This document shows, piece by piece, positions 1-7,951 of a stretch of DNA of 48,602 nucleotides. A program made the translations under genes and the position numbers. How positions within the stretch are numbered: position 1 is the stretch's first letter; each line of letters begins with the position of its first letter. The stretch comes from CAVLDP01 sp963661945 (GTDB taxonomy: Bacteria > Bacillota > Clostridia > Lachnospirales > Lachnospiraceae), in contig CAVLDP010000019.1 in NCBI GenBank assembly GCA_963661945.1, positions 1 to 48,602 on the forward strand, in the 5' to 3' direction. Under the pieces are notes generated by a model. It did no database searches and was not told the origin of the DNA. It worked only from the letters and a program-made list of their open reading frames with translations.

Positions 1-112
1 GGCTTGACTTACGTTGGTTTGTTTCGGTACAATATATGAAGTTTTGAAGGTATATGGCCCTGTGGCTTATAGCTACAGGGTTTTATATTATCTGATTTCT
101 ATCAGAATCTTC

Positions 113-141
113 TTGACTAAGGGGCATCCCTTGGGTATAAT
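113..141 (+). promoter_or_regulatory. Sigma-A promoter for tRNA-Cys
   Basis: A -35 box TTGACT (113-118) and a perfect -10 box TATAAT (136-141) are separated by 17 bp. Transcription would start near 148, about 20 bases upstream of the tRNA, as expected for a tRNA promoter. Confidence 0.75.
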
Positions 142-169
142 TGTTATTGCTTGTGTGAGCAAGATATAT

Positions 170-240
170 GGCGCGATGGCCAAGTGGTAAGGCAAAGGTC
201 TGCAACACCTCTATCGCCGGTTCAAATCCGGCTCGTGCCT
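170..240 (+). tRNA. tRNA-Cys (anticodon GCA)
   Basis: The sequence folds as a tRNA. The acceptor stem GGCGCGA (170-176) pairs with TCGTGCC (233-239) with one G-U pair, the anticodon loop around 201-207 reads CTGCAAC (GCA), and the T arm CCGGTTCAAATCCGG is canonical. The discriminator base at 240 is T, the identity element of tRNA-Cys. The 3' CCA is not encoded. It is a single-gene transcript with its own promoter and a terminator directly downstream. Confidence 0.95.
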
Positions 241-250
241 CTTTTTTGAT

Positions 251-286
251 CGTGGGACTTGAATTTTTCAGTTCCACGATTTTTTT
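251..286 (+). terminator. Rho-independent terminator of tRNA-Cys
   Basis: A 9-bp stem CGTGGGACT/AGTTCCACG (251-259 and 270-278, one G-U pair) with a 10-base loop is followed by a run of seven T. Confidence 0.85.
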
Positions 287-307
287 ATGTTAGCCTATAT
301 TTAGCCA

Positions 308-336
308 TTGACAAACTCAAGCTACGGCATTAGTCT
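308..336 (+). promoter_or_regulatory. Candidate promoter of the rib operon
   Basis: A consensus -35 box TTGACA (308-313) lies 17 bp from a weak -10 candidate TAGTCT (331-336), just before the FMN aptamer. The -35 is convincing and the position is right; the -10 is poor. Confidence 0.45.
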
Positions 337-353
337 AAGAGAGAATTAAATAT

Positions 354-462
354 TTCTTCGGGGCAGGGTGCGATTCCCTACCGGCGGTATAGCCCGCGAG
401 CCATGTGGCATGATTAGGTGAGATTCCTAAGCCGACAGTATAGTCTGGATGAGAGAAGAGAG
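354..462 (+). promoter_or_regulatory. FMN riboswitch (RFN element)
   Basis: The conserved RFN core is present in order: TTCGGGGCAGGGTG, the ACCGGCGGTA segment, AGCCCGCGAGCC, GCCGACAGTATAGTCTGGAT and the closing GAGAGAAG. FMN binding is known to favour premature termination in Firmicutes. A strong terminator hairpin follows at 498-529, and a small hairpin (GATAGGCG/CGTCTATC, about 461-482) lies between them. The element sits directly upstream of ribD and should control the whole four-gene operon by FMN feedback. Confidence 0.97.
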
Positions 463-497
463 ATAGGCGGATTCGTCTATCTATATTTGGCATTTAT

Positions 498-529
498 GCT
501 CCGAGTGGATTTCCATTCGGAGCTTTTTT
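498..529 (+). terminator. Riboswitch-controlled terminator upstream of ribD
   Basis: An 11-bp stem GCTCCGAGTGG/CCATTCGGAGC (498-508, 513-523, one G-U pair) with an ATTT loop and a run of six to seven T. As the expression platform of the FMN riboswitch it would form when FMN is abundant. Confidence 0.9.
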
Positions 530-587
530 ATTGCAGAAATTAGTCTTAGTGTCCTGCCCTGAATGAATTGTGAAAGGACAGGTGAAG

Positions 588-1703
588 ATGGAAGAAGATG
601 AGCTCTATATGCGGCGTGCAATCGCTCTAGGCAGGAAGGGCCTGGGATATGTGAATCCAAATCCCTTGGTTGGGGCTGTGATTGTAAAGGATGGACGCGT
701 GATTGGAGAGGGTTATCATGCCAGATATGGAGAGGCTCACGCGGAGAGGGAGGCTATTGCAGCCTTAGGTGAATCTGCAGAAGGAGCAACTCTCTATGTG
801 ACGCTTGAACCTTGCTGCCATTATGGGAAGCAGCCTCCTTGTACCGAGGCGATTCTTGCGGCTGGAATAAAGCGCGTTGTGATTGGGTCACGGGACCCTA
901 ATCCCAAGGTCTCTGGTGGAGGAGTGAAGATTCTGCGAGAAGCGGGGATCTTAGTAGAAGAGGATTTCCTCAGGGAGGAATGTGATGAGCTGAATCGTCC
1001 ATTTTTCCACTACATCACGAAGAGGCGACCATATGTCGTGATGAAATACGCTATGACACTTGATGGCAAGATAGCCACAAATTCTGGGAGGAGTCAGTGG
1101 ATAAGTTGCCCGGATTCCCGCGAAGCAGTTCATAAGATGCGGCATGCTTATATGGGAATTATGGCTGGAATAGGGACGGTTCTTGCGGATGATCCCATGC
1201 TGAATTGTCGTCTGCAGGGAGGGAAGGATCCAGTTCGCATTATTTGCGACAGTAGACTTAGAATTCCGCTTGATTCGAAGATTGTTCGTACGGCAAATGA
1301 AATTAGGACGGTTATTGCTACGGCGGCAAATGAGGTCAGGACGGATGGTGATGTGGCAGTGGCTGATAAGCTAGGTCGCCTTCGTGAGGCCGGGGTCGAA
1401 GTCCTAGAGCTTCCGGGGGCGGATGGACAGGTGGACCTGCCTGCCCTCATGGACCTACTTGGTGAGGAAGGAATCGATTCCATTCTATTAGAGGGTGGCG
1501 GCACCTTAAATGAAGCAATGCTTAGAGCAGGGCTTGTCCAGGAGATGCATATCTTCCTGGCGCCGAAGGCTTTTGGTGGCAGGGCAAAAAGCCCAATTGA
1601 AGGGTTTGGCGTAGAGCTTGTAGAGGATGCCTATTCTTTCTCACTAGATTCGGTTGAGAGAATTGGGCAGGACCTCCATCTTACCTATCAGGTTAGGGGG
1701 TGA
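588..1703 (+). CDS. ribD: Bifunctional riboflavin biosynthesis deaminase/reductase RibD
   Basis: RibD deaminates the GTP-derived pyrimidine and then reduces its ribosyl side chain, the second and third steps of riboflavin synthesis. Residues 1-145 are the cytidine-deaminase-like domain with zinc ligands H51 (in HAE, with the catalytic E53), C76 and C85 (PCCHYGKQPPC). From about residue 150 the reductase domain starts (YAMTLDGKIATNSGRSQW) and ends near 370. The frame is open from a GTG at 570, but ATG 588 fits best: AAAGGACAGG lies about 10 bases upstream and the protein then starts MEEDELYMRRAI, like Bacillus RibD. The resulting 371 residues match the family. It is first in the operon; a GTG overlapping its stop codon could start ribE, but ATG 1709 is the better start there. 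Confidence 0.95.
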   Translation: MEEDELYMRRAIALGRKGLGYVNPNPLVGAVIVKDGRVIGEGYHARYGEAHAEREAIAALGESAEGATLYVTLEPCCHYGKQPPCTEAILAAGIKRVVIGSRDPNPKVSGGGVKILREAGILVEEDFLREECDELNRPFFHYITKRRPYVVMKYAMTLDGKIATNSGRSQWISCPDSREAVHKMRHAYMGIMAGIGTVLADDPMLNCRLQGGKDPVRIICDSRLRIPLDSKIVRTANEIRTVIATAANEVRTDGDVAVADKLGRLREAGVEVLELPGADGQVDLPALMDLLGEEGIDSILLEGGGTLNEAMLRAGLVQEMHIFLAPKAFGGRAKSPIEGFGVELVEDAYSFSLDSVERIGQDLHLTYQVRG

Positions 1704-1708
1704 GATAC

Positions 1709-2371
1709 ATGTTTACAGGAATTGTTGAAGAAGTTGGCACGATTCAGGAACTGAATCTGACAGGCCAATCGGGCAAGGTGAGGATTGCGGCAAGGAAGGT
1801 TTTAGAGGGAACGAACATCGGAGATTCCATTTCCGTAAATGGTATTTGTCTGACCGTGGTTTCCATGACAGATGCTTCATTTACCGCAGATGTGATGGCA
1901 GAGACGGTGAGAAGGTCCAGCCTGCTGGCATGTCACTCGGGAAGTCGAGTGAATCTGGAGCGGGCGATGGCTATGGGCGGAAGATTCGGCGGCCATATCG
2001 TATCAGGCCATATCGACGGCGTCGGAACGATTCTGTCGATGGTTCGTGAGGAGAATGCAATCTGGGTTCGAATCGCGTGTGATGAGAAGATACGTCGTCT
2101 TATTGTCGAGAAGGGTTCCATTGCAATTGATGGAATCAGTCTGACGGTAGCCTGCGTGGAGGAAGATTCCTTCCAGGTGTCAGTTATTCCGCACACGGTG
2201 AAGGAGACGAACCTCTTTGACAAGAGGCCGGGAGACATTGTGAATCTGGAAAATGATCCGGTTGCGAAATATGTGGAGAGGCTTATAGTGCCCTATAGTA
2301 GCGACTTGGAGCGGACGGAGAATCGGTCGAGTGGGTTAACAATAGAAATGCTTGAGGAGATGGAACTATGA
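1709..2371 (+). CDS. ribE: Riboflavin synthase alpha chain
   Basis: This enzyme dismutates two molecules of 6,7-dimethyl-8-ribityllumazine to riboflavin and the pyrimidinedione. The 220-residue protein starts with the signature MFTGIVEEVGTI and has the typical two-fold repeat of lumazine-binding barrels: the first with SVNGICLTV, the second with AIDGISLTVA, each preceded by a GxSI/GSIAI-type strand. A GTG at 1700 is in frame, but ATG 1709 gives the conserved N-terminus and has TAGGGGG about 8 bases upstream. Its stop overlaps the start of ribBA by four bases (ATGA), so the two are translationally coupled. Confidence 0.95.
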   Translation: MFTGIVEEVGTIQELNLTGQSGKVRIAARKVLEGTNIGDSISVNGICLTVVSMTDASFTADVMAETVRRSSLLACHSGSRVNLERAMAMGGRFGGHIVSGHIDGVGTILSMVREENAIWVRIACDEKIRRLIVEKGSIAIDGISLTVACVEEDSFQVSVIPHTVKETNLFDKRPGDIVNLENDPVAKYVERLIVPYSSDLERTENRSSGLTIEMLEEMEL

Positions 2372-3576
2372 GTGAAATAAAATTTAACACAGTGGAAGAA
2401 GCAATACGAGATATTAAGGCAGGCAAGATCGTTCTCGTGACGGATGATGAAGACCGGGAGAATGAGGGCGACTTCATCTGCGCTGGAGAATTCGCAACGC
2501 AGGAGAACATTAACTTCATGGCAAGTCATGGTAAGGGCTTGATCTGTACTCCGATGAGCGAGGAAGTGGCCAGCCAGTTGGGACTTGGACCGATGGTTGC
2601 GGATAATCAGGACAACCATGAGACAGCATTTACCGTATCTATCGACCATATTGCTACAACAACGGGAATTTCTGCAAAGGAGCGAAGCCTTACCATGATG
2701 GCTTGTGCGGATCCTTCGGCAAAAGCAGAGGATTTCCGAAGACCCGGTCATGTCTTCCCTCTTATTGCAAGACAAGGTGGCGTACTCGTTCGTGAAGGTC
2801 ATACTGAGGCGACAGTAGACTTATGTCGCCTGGCAGGACTTAGAGAATGTGGCGTGTGCTGCGAGATTATGAGAGAGGATGGAACCATGATGCGAACGCC
2901 GGAACTGATGGAACTGGCGCAGGAGTACGGACTGACCTTCATTACGATTGCAGACCTTCAGAATTATATTCGTATTCATGAGAAGCATGTTCACTGCGAG
3001 GCGGATGCGGCGCTTCCGACGGAGCACGGCACATTTCACATGTATGGCTATGTCAATGATATTACGGGTGAACATCATGTGGCTCTCGTGAAGGGGGAGA
3101 TCGGAGATGGTGAGAATTTGCTTTGCCGCGTGCATTCTGAGTGCTTGACGGGAGATGCCTTTGGTTCCCTTCGCTGTGATTGCGGCATACAGCTGGCCCG
3201 CGCCATGGAAGAGGTGGAGAAGGAAGGCCGAGGAGTTATTCTCTATATGCGGCAAGAAGGCCGTGGCATTGGCCTTATCAATAAGATTAAGGCCTATGCC
3301 CTTCAGGAAGAGGGGCTGGACACGGTGGAAGCCAATGTGAGACTCGGGTTCGCGCCGGATCTGCGTGAATACTGGGTCGGTGCACAGATTCTATCGGACT
3401 TGGGTTGCAAGTCGCTTCGCCTGCTGACCAACAATCCGGACAAGGTCTATGGACTGTCTGATTTTGGAATTACAATTCAGGAGCGAGTGCCAATTGAGAT
3501 TCCGCCACAGAAGTTTGATGCCTTCTATCTCAAGACCAAGCGGGAGAAGATGGGTCATATTCTGTCGGCAGTGTAG
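2368..3576 (+). CDS. ribBA: Bifunctional 3,4-DHBP synthase / GTP cyclohydrolase II
   Basis: It supplies both riboflavin precursors: 3,4-dihydroxy-2-butanone 4-phosphate from ribulose 5-phosphate and the pyrimidine from GTP. Residues 1-200 are the RibB domain with the acidic loop DDEDRENEGD (26-35) and GHTEA near 144-148. Residues about 205-402 are the RibA domain with zinc cysteines C259, C270 and C272 (SECLTGD, LRCDCG) and the RQEGRGIGL loop at 295-303. The 402-residue length is normal for fused RibBA. Its ATG overlaps the ribE stop. About 80 bases follow before ribH and include an inverted repeat AGATTCT/AGAATCT of unknown meaning. Confidence 0.96.
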   Translation: MSEIKFNTVEEAIRDIKAGKIVLVTDDEDRENEGDFICAGEFATQENINFMASHGKGLICTPMSEEVASQLGLGPMVADNQDNHETAFTVSIDHIATTTGISAKERSLTMMACADPSAKAEDFRRPGHVFPLIARQGGVLVREGHTEATVDLCRLAGLRECGVCCEIMREDGTMMRTPELMELAQEYGLTFITIADLQNYIRIHEKHVHCEADAALPTEHGTFHMYGYVNDITGEHHVALVKGEIGDGENLLCRVHSECLTGDAFGSLRCDCGIQLARAMEEVEKEGRGVILYMRQEGRGIGLINKIKAYALQEEGLDTVEANVRLGFAPDLREYWVGAQILSDLGCKSLRLLTNNPDKVYGLSDFGITIQERVPIEIPPQKFDAFYLKTKREKMGHILSAV

Positions 3577-3655
3577 AACGTGTTAGATTCTGTGCCAGAT
3601 AGGCGCAGGATAGATGTAGAATCTGTGTAATTATGAAATGAGAAAGGGTGAAATT

Positions 3656-4129
3656 ATGAGAGAAATTCAGGTATTAGAAGGAAAAGTAGTAGCTAAGGAA
3701 GGGATGAAAGTGGCGATTGTTGCCTCGCGATTCAACGAAATTATAGTGAATAAGCTTCTGGGAGGCGCAGTGGACGGACTGGTGCGTCATGGAGTAGAGG
3801 AGGAGAATATTACGGCTGCCTGGGTGCCGGGTGCCTTCGAAATCCCAACAATATGTAATGAGCTGGCTAAGTCGAAGAAATATGATGCCATCATCGCGCT
3901 TGGTGCAGTCATTCGTGGTCAGACATCTCACTATGACTATGTCTGCAATGAGGTATCCAAGGGCGTGGCACAGGTTAGCCTGAATACGGGAGTTCCTGTG
4001 ATGTTTGGCGTGGTGACGACGGAGAACATCGAGCAGGCCATCGCCCGCGCTGGAAGTAAGGCGGGCAACAAGGGCTATGACTGCGCCCTGTCTGCTATTG
4101 AGATGGTCAACCTTATGGAGCAGCTCTAA
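3656..4129 (+). CDS. ribH: 6,7-dimethyl-8-ribityllumazine synthase
   Basis: RibH condenses the ribitylamino-pyrimidine with DHBP to give lumazine, the substrate of RibE, and normally assembles into a hollow capsid. The protein shows the family landmarks: VASRFNE, WVPGAFEIP, ALGAVIRGQTSHYDYV with the catalytic H92, and GVVTTEN. The frame is open from ATG 3638, but ATG 3656 has AAAGGG at the right distance and gives 157 residues, the usual length. It is last in the rib operon. Its stop codon overlaps the stop of the convergent Hpt gene by three bases, and no terminator is visible between them. Confidence 0.96.
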   Translation: MREIQVLEGKVVAKEGMKVAIVASRFNEIIVNKLLGGAVDGLVRHGVEEENITAAWVPGAFEIPTICNELAKSKKYDAIIALGAVIRGQTSHYDYVCNEVSKGVAQVSLNTGVPVMFGVVTTENIEQAIARAGSKAGNKGYDCALSAIEMVNLMEQL

Positions 4130-4485
4130 GAAGTGAGTTCAGCAATCTTTGAGAGGATGGCATCCCTTGTGGCAGCCATTTCCTCAAGGAAAGCCGGGAG
4201 ATTCTCATTGACATAGTCGATGTCCGAGGCCTTGGCTGCAAGCTGCATGGCGTCGGCATATTGGCTGAAGGCAGCCAGTCCGACCTGCCTTGTGACACCT
4301 TTGATGCCATGTGTCTTGATGCGAAACATCTCGAGGTCGGATTTGGCATAATCTGGCAGGCTTGTAAGCAAATCTTCCATGTCGCGGGCTATGGAGCGAA
4401 GAACCTCGCAATAGTCTTCGGTGGAGAGATAATTTGCCAGGTTCTCGCTATCAGATAGCTCTGTGAAAAATGAATTATAGTCCAT
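4126..4485 (-). CDS. Stand-alone Hpt-domain phosphotransfer protein
   Basis: The 119-residue, mostly helical and acidic protein carries an Hpt signature IKTHGIKGVTRQVG with H59 as the likely phosphorylated histidine and the downstream lysine and glycine of the HxxKG motif. Hpt proteins relay phosphoryl groups between receiver domains of hybrid kinases and response regulators. There is no membrane segment, so it should be cytoplasmic. A TAGGAGA site lies six bases before the ATG. Partners are not known, but an HD-GYP/receiver protein and a hybrid kinase lie within 10 kb. The 3' end overlaps ribH convergently. Confidence 0.8.
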   Translation of the reverse strand: MDYNSFFTELSDSENLANYLSTEDYCEVLRSIARDMEDLLTSLPDYAKSDLEMFRIKTHGIKGVTRQVGLAAFSQYADAMQLAAKASDIDYVNENLPAFLEEMAATRDAILSKIAELTS

Positions 4486-4648
4486 AGAATTCTCCTACTA
4501 TTCGTGTTGCCATAGTCTTTTTTATTTGTTAATCAGTTAGTCACCGCATGACGGTTTATCAAGAAGTCTAGACTCATGGTATCACAACGAAGAGCTAAAG
4601 TCACTTACTCGGTATCGTTTTGATGTAGCTAAAGAACGCGCGAAAACA

Positions 4649-4688
4649 AATATGCTTTGCCAGATTATAACATCCGGCAAAGCATATT
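4649..4688 (-). terminator. Terminator of the DUF5692-like membrane gene
   Basis: A 13-bp perfect stem AATATGCTTTGCC/GGCAAAGCATATT surrounds a 14-base loop. It lies 32 bases beyond the stop codon of the minus-strand gene, and on that strand it is followed by TTGTTTT. Because it is symmetric and has T on both sides it may act in both directions. The rest of the 4486-4719 gap holds the Hpt ribosome binding site and nothing else that I recognise. Confidence 0.75.
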
Positions 4689-4719
4689 TTTAAGTTCTTC
4701 TTGTATCGAATTTATTATT

Positions 4720-5652
4720 TTAATTTTCAGCAAGAATCTTTTTGTAATGTGTTGTCTCTGTGTATAGTTCGTCTTTCAGTGGATTTTTCTTATTCTTTCG
4801 TACCACATACATCTGGTAGATGAAAAGTCCGACATTGCTTGCAAGTGCAAGGAAACTTACAATAAAGAACGCTGTTGGATTGTGGGTTGTTGGAACCGGT
4901 GCTACACGATCCGCAAATGTTGGAACCGTCATGATAAACATGATCCAAAGTGCCAATGTCTGCGCTCTATGCTGTAGCCAACATCCTCTCTTGATAAAGA
5001 AGGAAGGTATCGTGCAGGAAAGCAAAAGTAACATTCCACAATATACGGAATGATCTGAAATGCAGTTATATGTATACGCAAAATTCCACAGATCATAAGT
5101 CAGAATATAGATCCAGTCCATATCTGGCCACATCATATCCCTGCTCTTATCCTTTGAAACAAAGATGCCTGACCAGCCACAGATCAGCAGGATGTTAAAG
5201 ATTCCGGCAATGCCATTCATAATGTTCCACGGTCCGGAAATTGTCCACAAATTGTCTACATAACCGCCCTCGGTCAATCCCCACGAAAATACCTGAAAAT
5301 CTCGCATAACTGCTTCGCAGATATTTGCAGCTAAGATAAACGGTGGAAAATAGATAGCAAACTTGCTATGCTCAATCTTTGGACAGTAACGAATCAGCAT
5401 AAATCCTATGCAACCGGCCAGTGCTGAATATGTCTTAACCCAGTTGAACCAGTTTCCTGTTCCATATTCATTTCCCGGTGCAGCAGTTGTCGGCCAGATT
5501 GTGATTGTTAGAACCAAGGGCACGACCACAAACAGCAGAATTCCACCCCATTTCTTGCTTCTACCCAGTTCATTAAAAGCAATCAAAGCCAACAAGACAA
5601 ATGCCATAAATCCCCAGGTCTTTAAGTCTGGTACATTGTACAAAATTCCCAT
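4720..5652 (-). CDS. Polytopic membrane protein, DUF5692-like
   Basis: I do not know a function for this 310-residue protein. It has eight or nine hydrophobic segments with short loops, an aromatic-rich stretch in the middle (NLWTISGPWNIMNG; DMDWIYILTYDLWNFAYTYN) and a basic C-terminal tail after YQMYVVRKNKK. It resembles proteins I remember as DUF5692, but that is recalled, not searched. ATG 5652 was chosen over 5688 because GAAAGGGG lies eight bases upstream. It has its own sigma-A promoter and is divergent from a TetR-type regulator 156 bp away, the common arrangement for a regulator and its target. Codon use is richer in AAA/GAA than in the neighbours. Confidence 0.75.
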   Translation of the reverse strand: MGILYNVPDLKTWGFMAFVLLALIAFNELGRSKKWGGILLFVVVPLVLTITIWPTTAAPGNEYGTGNWFNWVKTYSALAGCIGFMLIRYCPKIEHSKFAIYFPPFILAANICEAVMRDFQVFSWGLTEGGYVDNLWTISGPWNIMNGIAGIFNILLICGWSGIFVSKDKSRDMMWPDMDWIYILTYDLWNFAYTYNCISDHSVYCGMLLLLSCTIPSFFIKRGCWLQHRAQTLALWIMFIMTVPTFADRVAPVPTTHNPTAFFIVSFLALASNVGLFIYQMYVVRKNKKNPLKDELYTETTHYKKILAEN

Positions 5653-5707
5653 AATAAATCCCCTTTCTTGTACTTTTGATGCACACATTGTGTATTATTA
5701 TGCTATT

Positions 5708-5737
5708 ATTATATAAATGTTCCTGGCGAAAAAACAA
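5708..5737 (-). promoter_or_regulatory. Sigma-A promoter of the DUF5692-like gene
   Basis: On the minus strand, TTGTTT (5737-5732) and a perfect TATAAT (5713-5708) are 18 bp apart. The promoter lies in the intergenic region shared with the divergent TetR gene, so a TetR operator would be expected here; no clear long palindrome was seen. Confidence 0.6.
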
Positions 5738-5808
5738 TCACCAGTCCTTTTTGAAATGAGCAGAAATGCACGAGTTGCAGCTTTTCGAGCAATATCACAG
5801 GGGGATTT

Positions 5809-6384
5809 ATGCCTAAAATGAAAGAACGAAAAACAGACCGCCGCGTAGAAAAAACGAAACAGGCAATGCGTCATGCTTTTGTGGAACTCTTAAAGAGAAA
5901 ACCTTATAACGCTATTACCATATCTGAATTAACGCGTGAAGCTGATATTGATCGACGCACCTTTTATCTGCATTATGCGAGTATCGAGGATATGGTAAAA
6001 GAAATGCAAGAGGTTGCTCGCGATGCCATAGCCGAGCAACTCAAACAGCACGAAAATGTGCAGTTAGATACTCTTTTTGACTGTCTGAGTGCTGTGGCGC
6101 AAGATAAGATGGAATTTTACCGCGTGATCTTTACCGAGCCAAGCTGCTCCGGCTTTTTTCAAGATGGTGTAGCAGCGATCAAATACTGCCTCCTAGAATC
6201 TAACTGTGACACGTCTCTTTCCGAGATACAGAAAGATTACTATGCAGAATATATCGCCAACGGCATCATGGGCTTATATGCCTATTGGTTCCGACAGGAG
6301 AGTCCTGCCCTGTCGCTAGCAGATTTTACCCGAATAGCAAAATCATCCATGGCAGAGAGCATTCGCCTGATCCGCCATGGATGA
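5809..6384 (+). CDS. TetR/AcrR-family transcriptional regulator
   Basis: The 191-residue protein has an N-terminal TetR DNA-binding domain at about residues 13-60: KTKQAMRHAFVELLKRKPYN leads into the helix-turn-helix ITISELTREADIDRRTFYLHY, with the FYLHY stretch typical of the family. The C-terminal part is helical and would bind an unknown ligand. The start has a good site (AGGGGG, five bases before ATG). It is divergent from the membrane protein gene and probably represses it. AAA and GAA codons dominate, unlike the AAG/GAG-rich rib and trp genes, suggesting that the pair arrived together. Confidence 0.88.
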   Translation: MPKMKERKTDRRVEKTKQAMRHAFVELLKRKPYNAITISELTREADIDRRTFYLHYASIEDMVKEMQEVARDAIAEQLKQHENVQLDTLFDCLSAVAQDKMEFYRVIFTEPSCSGFFQDGVAAIKYCLLESNCDTSLSEIQKDYYAEYIANGIMGLYAYWFRQESPALSLADFTRIAKSSMAESIRLIRHG

Positions 6385-6432
6385 TTGAAACAGTATTTTC
6401 TTTTATCTCTATGTCTAGTCTTTGGTTGGTAT

Positions 6433-7866
6433 CTAGCCTAGCACGCGCTCAATCTCTGAGAGCACAAAGTCTGGCTTGTAGGGCCTTAAGATGTATCCGG
6501 AGGCCTTCAGATTCAGGCATTTCATCAGAACGCTTCGATCGGATAGTTCGGTGATGAAGAGGAGCGGAATATGATGCCCTATCTTCTCGTAGATCTTGGT
6601 AACCGTCTCAATGCCGTTCATGTCAGGCATATTGATATCCATAATCAGCAGGTCGATATTCTGCTTCTCATCGAAGTAGTCGATGGCTTCCTGGCCGGAT
6701 TCCTTGAGAATTAGGTCGTAACGGTCGCCGAGGATTCCGCGGAGCATGATGAGGTTTGGCTTCATATCGTCGACAATCATGAGGCGGAATTTTCTGGCGC
6801 TTTGCAGCATGCTCTGGCGGGCTTTTTCATTTTCAATGGAGACAGCCTTGGCCTCACCGGTCTGAACGATATTCAGGGTGAAGTTCTCACGTTCTGTCAG
6901 ATCGAGGAACTTGCCGTTATGGAGCTTGATGACTGGTCGCATGTTGTGAGCACCATCATTCTCATAGATGATACCGGTCAAGCCATTTGTAAGAACAACT
7001 GTAGTTCCCTTGGCGTAGAGAGGAACGTAGTTGGTTAATTTCTCAACGACAGCCTGGTCGAAGAGGTTGCCGCAGCCGCCCATCAGGTATTCGACGGTGT
7101 CCTTGATGGAATAGGCATCCTTGAAGGAACGGCGGCTAACCATGGCATCATAGACATCTGCTACATGAAGAATCCTCGTGATGAGGGATTGTTCTTCGCC
7201 GCGCAGTCCATCTGGATAACCGGAGCCATCGTAATTCTCATGGTGATGGAGAATGGCATCTTCCACGGCCTTTGGCAGAGGTTGCCGCTTCTCGGCGATA
7301 ATCTCCAGAGAAAACTTAGGGTGCTGTTTGATTAGGTTATATTCTTCCGCGGTAAGGCGACCTGGTTTGTTCAGGATAGTCTTTGGAATCTTCATCTTGC
7401 CGAAGTCATGAAGCATGGCAGCAAGAATTAGATTCTGTAGCTCCTGGGCTGGCAGATTGAAGGCGATTCCGATTACACCTGATACGAGAGCCACATTCAT
7501 GGTATGGGCATAGATCAGGTCATCGAAGGAGCGAATATCAATCATATCCAGGGAATGCAGGGGCTTCTTGCTATCTAATACATGGACAATCTTCTCGGAG
7601 ACAGACATGCAGGCAGCGACATCCATATTGCGGACGGCTTCCTGGCCTTCCTTACGAATTGCTGGAGTTAGCAGGTCTTCAATATAGAGATCGTCAGAGA
7701 ATTCGTCCTGGATGTAGAGGCCTTCGAAGCCATAATTCTGCAGACGATAGAGAATCTTATCATCAATCAGGGTTCCCTCATGGACGACCATATGTCCCTG
7801 GGCGTCGAAGAGATCCTGTGCAATCTTCTTGTCGAGAATTGGATCGGTTATGGATACGTATCTCAT
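6433..7866 (-). CDS. HD-GYP domain protein with C-terminal receiver domain
   Basis: HD-GYP proteins hydrolyse cyclic di-GMP to pGpG/GMP. In this 477-residue protein the N-terminal 100 residues are of unknown type. The HD-GYP domain spans about 115-285 with HDFGKMKIP (H153, D154), HHHENYDGSGYPDGL (208-221) and HVADVYDAM (234-242). A linker near 285-355 is followed by a CheY-like receiver from 360: D366/D367, phospho-acceptor D410 in IMDINMPDMNG and T439. The usual KP lysine is replaced by arginine (R461, YILRPYKP). Receivers usually lie N-terminal to HD-GYP, so this order is unusual. No membrane segment. A -10 TATAAT on the minus strand lies at 7903-7898, back to back with the trp promoter. 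Confidence 0.92.
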   Translation of the reverse strand: MRYVSITDPILDKKIAQDLFDAQGHMVVHEGTLIDDKILYRLQNYGFEGLYIQDEFSDDLYIEDLLTPAIRKEGQEAVRNMDVAACMSVSEKIVHVLDSKKPLHSLDMIDIRSFDDLIYAHTMNVALVSGVIGIAFNLPAQELQNLILAAMLHDFGKMKIPKTILNKPGRLTAEEYNLIKQHPKFSLEIIAEKRQPLPKAVEDAILHHHENYDGSGYPDGLRGEEQSLITRILHVADVYDAMVSRRSFKDAYSIKDTVEYLMGGCGNLFDQAVVEKLTNYVPLYAKGTTVVLTNGLTGIIYENDGAHNMRPVIKLHNGKFLDLTERENFTLNIVQTGEAKAVSIENEKARQSMLQSARKFRLMIVDDMKPNLIMLRGILGDRYDLILKESGQEAIDYFDEKQNIDLLIMDINMPDMNGIETVTKIYEKIGHHIPLLFITELSDRSVLMKCLNLKASGYILRPYKPDFVLSEIERVLG

Positions 7867-7897
7867 GTGTGTTTCCTCACTTCGTTTGGATAGTTGA

Positions 7898-7903
7898 ATT
7901 ATA
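7898..7903 (-). promoter_or_regulatory. -10 element of the HD-GYP gene promoter
   Basis: TATAAT on the minus strand lies 32 bases before the ATG. The -35 candidate (TTCATT, 7926-7921) is weak and overlaps the -35 of the divergent trp promoter, so the two may compete for polymerase. Confidence 0.45.
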
Positions 7904-7916
7904 GTATAAATTGGTC

Positions 7917-7945
7917 TTGAAATGAAGAGACTTCAAGATTATAAT
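7917..7945 (+). promoter_or_regulatory. Sigma-A promoter of the trp operon
   Basis: TTGAAA (7917-7922) and TATAAT (7940-7945) are 17 bp apart. Transcription would start near 7952, just upstream of the T-box leader. Confidence 0.8.
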
Positions 7946-7951
7946 GAATAA

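Noticed and set aside
83..277. Minus-strand reading frame of 64 codons
   Set aside because: It runs through the tRNA-Cys gene, so it is a chance frame.
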